Shown here piece after piece: positions 5,755-8,086 of a stretch of DNA of 8,086 nucleotides. The first letter of the stretch is position 1, and each line of letters begins with the position of its first letter. The DNA is taken from the NCBI GenBank assembly GCA_003560935.1, contig PWJF01000491.1, positions 1 to 8,086 of the forward strand, read 5' to 3'. The position numbers were made by a program, and so were the translations under genes. Below the pieces are notes generated by a model. It had not been told where the DNA came from. It was given only the letters and a program-made list of their open reading frames with translations, and made no database searches. This stretch comes from Ignavibacteriales bacterium. GTDB lineage: Bacteria > Bacteroidota > Ignavibacteria > T3Sed10-11.

Positions 5755-6633
5755 TTACACTTCAAGCGGACGTGCAACCATCAAGCCCGTCATCCGCTTG
5801 TTCAAGGTCATGTATTTCATCAGGTTGGTTTCCGTGATCTCTACCGACCTCCCGACGTCGGGGGCGTGGAGTGCGTGAATTCTGCCGTCAACCGCGATCG
5901 CCAACGCAGTATGCTGAATATCCAGACCGCGTATGTTCGTAGTAAATGCGAGTATGTCTCCATCCTTTACATTATCCTCATACATATGAAAGTTCCCTTT
6001 CGGAATAAAGGAATACACGCGTCCGTTGATAATCTCTTCCTGCTGCTGGATAGCACGGAAGTACCCGTCATTTGCAAGATGCCGGTATCTGTCACGATTC
6101 GTTGACATATAGTTGATTGTCTTACCGAACGGCTCCGCACCTCCTATCTCCTGTGTTACATCTCCCACAATTCCTTTTTGGACATTATCGTAAATCCAGT
6201 CTGAGAAATAGTGAAGCCGGCTCGGATAGCCGTCAATTTCACCGTTCCGGTACCGTATTTTTCGAAGCTCCTGTGCATATGCATCGAATGAATTCGTACT
6301 TTTTTTAATGCACCGCGCAAGTGCGAGTGAATTCTCCACAAGGGTCACACAGTCGAATACCTCGAGATTGATCACTAATCGTTCTTCATCCGGTTTCTCG
6401 AGCGTGCGTGCCTCATATGGGGCTCCATGAAACAATTTACCGATTTCAATAATTACTTCACCGATAGGGTGTACGGCTAAATTTCTATCCGCTGCGATGA
6501 AAAATGTCCGCTCGCATATTTCGCGATGTATATCTATCAATGCCCGAAGCGAAACACCGGGAAGAATTATCCCTCCCGTTATTGCCGCCGCAGTCGATGT
6601 GATAAACGATCGTCTGTTCATGGTACCTCGCAT
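5755..6633 (-). CDS. DUF1460 family protein, NlpC/P60-like cell-wall amidase with Tat-type signal
   Basis: DUF1460 enzymes are exported NlpC/P60-fold N-acetylmuramoyl-L-alanine amidases acting on peptidoglycan fragments. The 292-residue protein starts MRGTMNRRSFITSTAAAITG: two arginines before a hydrophobic stretch, which fits a twin-arginine export signal. The catalytic cysteine is Cys95 in VFDCVTLVEN. The family segment RYRNGEIDGYPSRLHYFSDW spans 127-146, and the catalytic histidine is probably His241 in QHTALAI, with a further conserved LHAP at 255-258. Two starts are possible: the ATG at 6633 (GGAG 5 nt upstream) or at 6621 (GAGG 4 nt upstream, giving MNRRSF); both keep the signal. It lies 27 bp after the membrane zincin gene and is the last gene of a three-gene minus-strand cluster. 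The role is probably wall recycling or remodelling in the envelope. Confidence 0.87.
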   Translation of the reverse strand: MRGTMNRRSFITSTAAAITGGIILPGVSLRALIDIHREICERTFFIAADRNLAVHPIGEVIIEIGKLFHGAPYEARTLEKPDEERLVINLEVFDCVTLVENSLALARCIKKSTNSFDAYAQELRKIRYRNGEIDGYPSRLHYFSDWIYDNVQKGIVGDVTQEIGGAEPFGKTINYMSTNRDRYRHLANDGYFRAIQQQEEIINGRVYSFIPKGNFHMYEDNVKDGDILAFTTNIRGLDIQHTALAIAVDGRIHALHAPDVGRSVEITETNLMKYMTLNKRMTGLMVARPLEV

Positions 6634-6660
6634 TGTTGCTCCATACTATAATCAATTATA

Positions 6661-7275
6661 TTAATGTTGATCTCTATCATACGTGAAAACTCCGTATGTT
6701 GTAAATCCATCCTGGGTATCCTCAATTAAATAAAATGATGGATACCGATTTAATACCCGCAAGCTGAGCAGATCCCCGCCCGCTCCAATCGCATTAAATA
6801 TAAACGGTACAATCAGCCACCATCCTATTCCAAAAAATATGCCGGTAAAACAAAGCCCCGTTATAATAATGAGCGGTGCTGCTGCGATGCGGCGATATGC
6901 ATGAACCGAAAAGAAACCGTTTGTCGTCGCATATACAACCGGACCGAGACTTTTCAACCATTTCGCACCAAAACGGGGCTTACCGCCGTAGTATAGTATT
7001 AACAAAGCATGAGACAACTCATGAATTACAATAGTCAAGAAAAGCAGCATAAATTGAATTGCAACATATCCGCCGATCGACAGCGCCGGAAATGTTGTTG
7101 TCTGCAACGTAATCCATGTCATCAAGCCGGCTATTCCAGCGATTGTAAGCAAACTTAACACTATCTGCTTACCCGGTTTCATAGTCGAACGAAGAAGCCA
7201 ATCATCAACAAGTTCGTAGATAGTCCATGCGCGTATCATTTCTACGCCGTCCGGTAATGTCCGGTAATAGTGCAT
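6661..7275 (-). CDS. DUF3267 family membrane protein with zincin HExxH motif
   Basis: This 204-residue integral membrane protein is probably a metalloprotease of the DUF3267 type. Hydrophobic segments lie at about 37-57, 68-86, 133-150 and 151-165. The zinc motif HELSH is at 85-89 inside a membrane helix (TIVIHELSHALLILYYG), and a likely third ligand, Asp168 in GAGGDLL, follows the last helix, as in intramembrane or membrane-associated zincins. The arrangement recalls site-2-protease-like enzymes, but no PDZ domain is present. The substrate is unknown. The start lies 6 bp after the EVE gene's stop, so the two are almost certainly co-transcribed. No clear Shine-Dalgarno supports this ATG; Met13 (MIRAWTIYELV) is a possible alternative start. 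Confidence 0.82.
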   Translation of the reverse strand: MHYYRTLPDGVEMIRAWTIYELVDDWLLRSTMKPGKQIVLSLLTIAGIAGLMTWITLQTTTFPALSIGGYVAIQFMLLFLTIVIHELSHALLILYYGGKPRFGAKWLKSLGPVVYATTNGFFSVHAYRRIAAAPLIIITGLCFTGIFFGIGWWLIVPFIFNAIGAGGDLLSLRVLNRYPSFYLIEDTQDGFTTYGVFTYDRDQH

Positions 7276-7281
7276 ACAGTA

Positions 7282-7692
7282 TTACAATCCGCCCATTCCC
7301 AATATCGTTTTCCAATAGATTTCTTTAACGGGCATCACCGATAGACGCGAATTTTTTACCAACTCGAAATCCTTAAAAGTCTTATTATTTTTTATTTCGA
7401 TTAGTGGTACCGGATATGGAAGTTTGCGCACAGGTTTCAACTTGACAACCATCCTCTTTTTATCGTTTGCCTCGGGATCCTGATACGGATTGCTAATAAC
7501 TTCTGCAATACCGATAACTGCCCGCTCGTTACCCGTATGATATATCAGGGCCCTATCTCCTTTTCTCATTTTTCTGAGATTCTGTAATGCAAGGTTATTT
7601 GCAATGCCGTCCCAGACAGTACGGCGATCGGCAACAAGCTGATCAAACGAATATTGTTCGGGTTCTGTTTTCAATAACCAATAGGCAGGCAT
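7282..7692 (-). CDS. EVE domain-containing protein
   Basis: This is a small cytoplasmic protein with a PUA/YTH-like fold; EVE domains are thought to bind modified nucleic-acid bases. The 136 residues are essentially one domain: YWLLKTEPEQYSFDQL (4-19), WDGIANNLALQNLRKMRKGD (27-46), ALIYHTGNERAVIGIAEV (48-65) and YQDPEA (70-75), ending LGMGGL. These are the family's landmarks in the expected order. In most family members I recall, WDGV is followed by Arg, here Ala31, so the pocket may differ. It is the first gene of the minus-strand cluster with the zincin and the amidase. Fused or isolated EVE domains also occur in restriction systems, but no restriction gene is present here. Confidence 0.92.
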   Translation of the reverse strand: MPAYWLLKTEPEQYSFDQLVADRRTVWDGIANNLALQNLRKMRKGDRALIYHTGNERAVIGIAEVISNPYQDPEANDKKRMVVKLKPVRKLPYPVPLIEIKNNKTFKDFELVKNSRLSVMPVKEIYWKTILGMGGL

Positions 7693-7720
7693 GAGTATAT
7701 TCCGCTAATTGTTGCTATAA

Positions 7721-7748
7721 GGTATAAATATTTTTGATAACTTGCTAA
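7721..7748 (-). promoter_or_regulatory. Weak promoter candidate for the EVE-DUF3267-DUF1460 cluster
   Basis: On the minus strand TTAGCA (7748-7743) and TATACC (7726-7721) are 16 bp apart, each matching consensus at four of six positions, 29 bp before the ATG at 7692. It overlaps the glycerate kinase promoter on the other strand, so the two might compete. Other pairs in this AT-rich stretch fit almost as well. Confidence 0.25.
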
Positions 7749-7761
7749 GTAACAATATAAT
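7734..7761 (+). promoter_or_regulatory. Predicted sigma-70-like promoter of glycerate kinase gene
   Basis: TTGATA (7734-7739) and a perfect TATAAT (7756-7761) are separated by 16 bp. Transcription should start near 7768, leaving a leader of about 45 nt. This is the best promoter match in the window. Confidence 0.55.
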
Positions 7762-7773
7762 AAATATTTTAAT

Positions 7774-7792
7774 GTTGAAAAAACTTTTCAAC
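7774..7792 (+). promoter_or_regulatory. Perfect 8-bp inverted repeat just after the predicted start of glycerate kinase mRNA
   Basis: GTTGAAAA (7774-7781), loop AAC, TTTTCAAC (7785-7792). Its position right after the predicted transcription start suits an operator or a small 5' hairpin. The core TTGAAAA/TTTTCAA also appears at 2323-2337. The protein that would bind it is unknown. Confidence 0.3.
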
Positions 7793-7812
7793 TATTATTT
7801 TATTCTGACAAT

Positions 7813-8086
7813 ATGAACGTGCTCATTGCCCCCGATTCATTCAAAGATTGCCTCCCCGCAATTGATGTTTCCCGTGCTCTTTGTAACGGCATCAAGTCGG
7901 TGAAACAGAACGTAAAAGTTACCCTATTTCCTATGGCTGACGGCGGTGAAGGGACTACAGAGATTCTGAACTATCACCTCAGCGGGAGATGGCAAATGGC
8001 GACGGTTTTCGATCCGCTCAAGCGAAAAATCAAAAGCCGTTATTTGCTATTGAACGGAAGAAATACTGCAGTCATCGAACTCGCAA
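7813..8086 (+). CDS. Glycerate 2-kinase, N-terminal part (runs off right edge)
   Basis: The family phosphorylates glycerate to 2-phosphoglycerate with ATP, feeding glycerate from sugar-acid or glyoxylate breakdown into glycolysis. The visible 91 residues begin MNVLIAPDSFKDCLPAIDVS and include FPMADGGEGTTEIL (39-52) and a later VFDPLKRKI and TAVIELA. These are the hallmark N-terminal motifs of the class I (GarK/GlxK) kinases. Full-length proteins have about 370-380 residues, so roughly three quarters lie outside the window. The frame is open to the edge. No Shine-Dalgarno precedes the ATG; the leader is AT-rich. It is divergent from the EVE gene, with a 120-bp shared upstream region, and appears to be the first gene of its unit. 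Confidence 0.93.
   Translation, partial: MNVLIAPDSFKDCLPAIDVSRALCNGIKSVKQNVKVTLFPMADGGEGTTEILNYHLSGRWQMATVFDPLKRKIKSRYLLLNGRNTAVIELA

Noticed and set aside
5681..5758. Imperfect inverted repeat (GTAATA, CCGTTT pairing with AAACGG, TATTAC) between convergent arfB and DUF1460 genes, as a two-way terminator
   Set aside because: The arms are interrupted by unequal bulges and enclose a loop of about 45 nt. No compact stem with a U-run is present on either strand.
7282..7692. EVE-domain gene as part of a restriction or other defence system
   Set aside because: No nuclease, methylase or other defence gene is in the window, and stand-alone EVE proteins are common housekeeping genes.

Overview
The window looks like an ordinary chromosomal segment from a bacterium of the FCB group, most likely an Ignavibacteriota/Chlorobi-like or deep-branching Bacteroidota lineage. 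This is inferred from the gene content (a Bacteroidota-style inositol-phosphate synthase paired with a CDP-alcohol phosphatidyltransferase, and a DUF1460 NlpC/P60-type amidase), from AT-rich leaders and from patchy Shine-Dalgarno use. Several promoter-like sequences fit a TTGAxx-(16/17)-TATAAT pattern rather than the TTTG/TAnnTTTG pattern of Bacteroidia. The assignment rests on reading alone, with no database search.

Layout. Positions 1-85 (minus) hold the 5' end of an unrecognised gene. Positions 138-940 (minus) hold an ECF sigma factor overlapped by 4 bp with a small soluble zinc-binding anti-sigma factor. An intergenic region of about 218 bp follows; it contains a repeat whose full unit also occurs once more at 5177-5212. 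Next on the plus strand are an M29-type metallopeptidase homologue (1159-2310) and a lipoprotein of a conserved uncharacterised family (2399-2971) ending in a strong hairpin. A two-gene phospholipid operon comes next: a phosphatidylinositol-phosphate-synthase-like CDP-alcohol phosphatidyltransferase (3110-3853), overlapping by 4 bp with myo-inositol-phosphate synthase (3850-5163). After the second repeat copy comes the ribosome-rescue hydrolase ArfB (5246-5674).

Convergent to arfB is a minus-strand three-gene cluster. In transcription order it is an EVE-domain protein (7692-7282), a DUF3267 membrane zincin (7275-6661) and a DUF1460 amidase with a twin-arginine signal (6633-5755). Divergent from it, the 5' part of a glycerate 2-kinase gene runs off the right edge (7813-8086).

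How the genes work together. The clearest functional unit is the inositol lipid pair. The synthase makes inositol phosphate from glucose 6-phosphate and the transferase attaches it to CDP-diacylglycerol; no phosphatase to finish phosphatidylinositol is visible here. The sigma/anti-sigma pair is a stress-response switch with possible redox sensing. The other genes are housekeeping or envelope functions. I see no defence system, CRISPR array, prophage, transposase, tRNA or rRNA. The best leads for a second look are the dispersed repeat that seems to carry promoter parts, the M29 homologue lacking the family's catalytic tyrosine, and the conserved lipoprotein family. No stretch longer than 300 bp lacks a gene.
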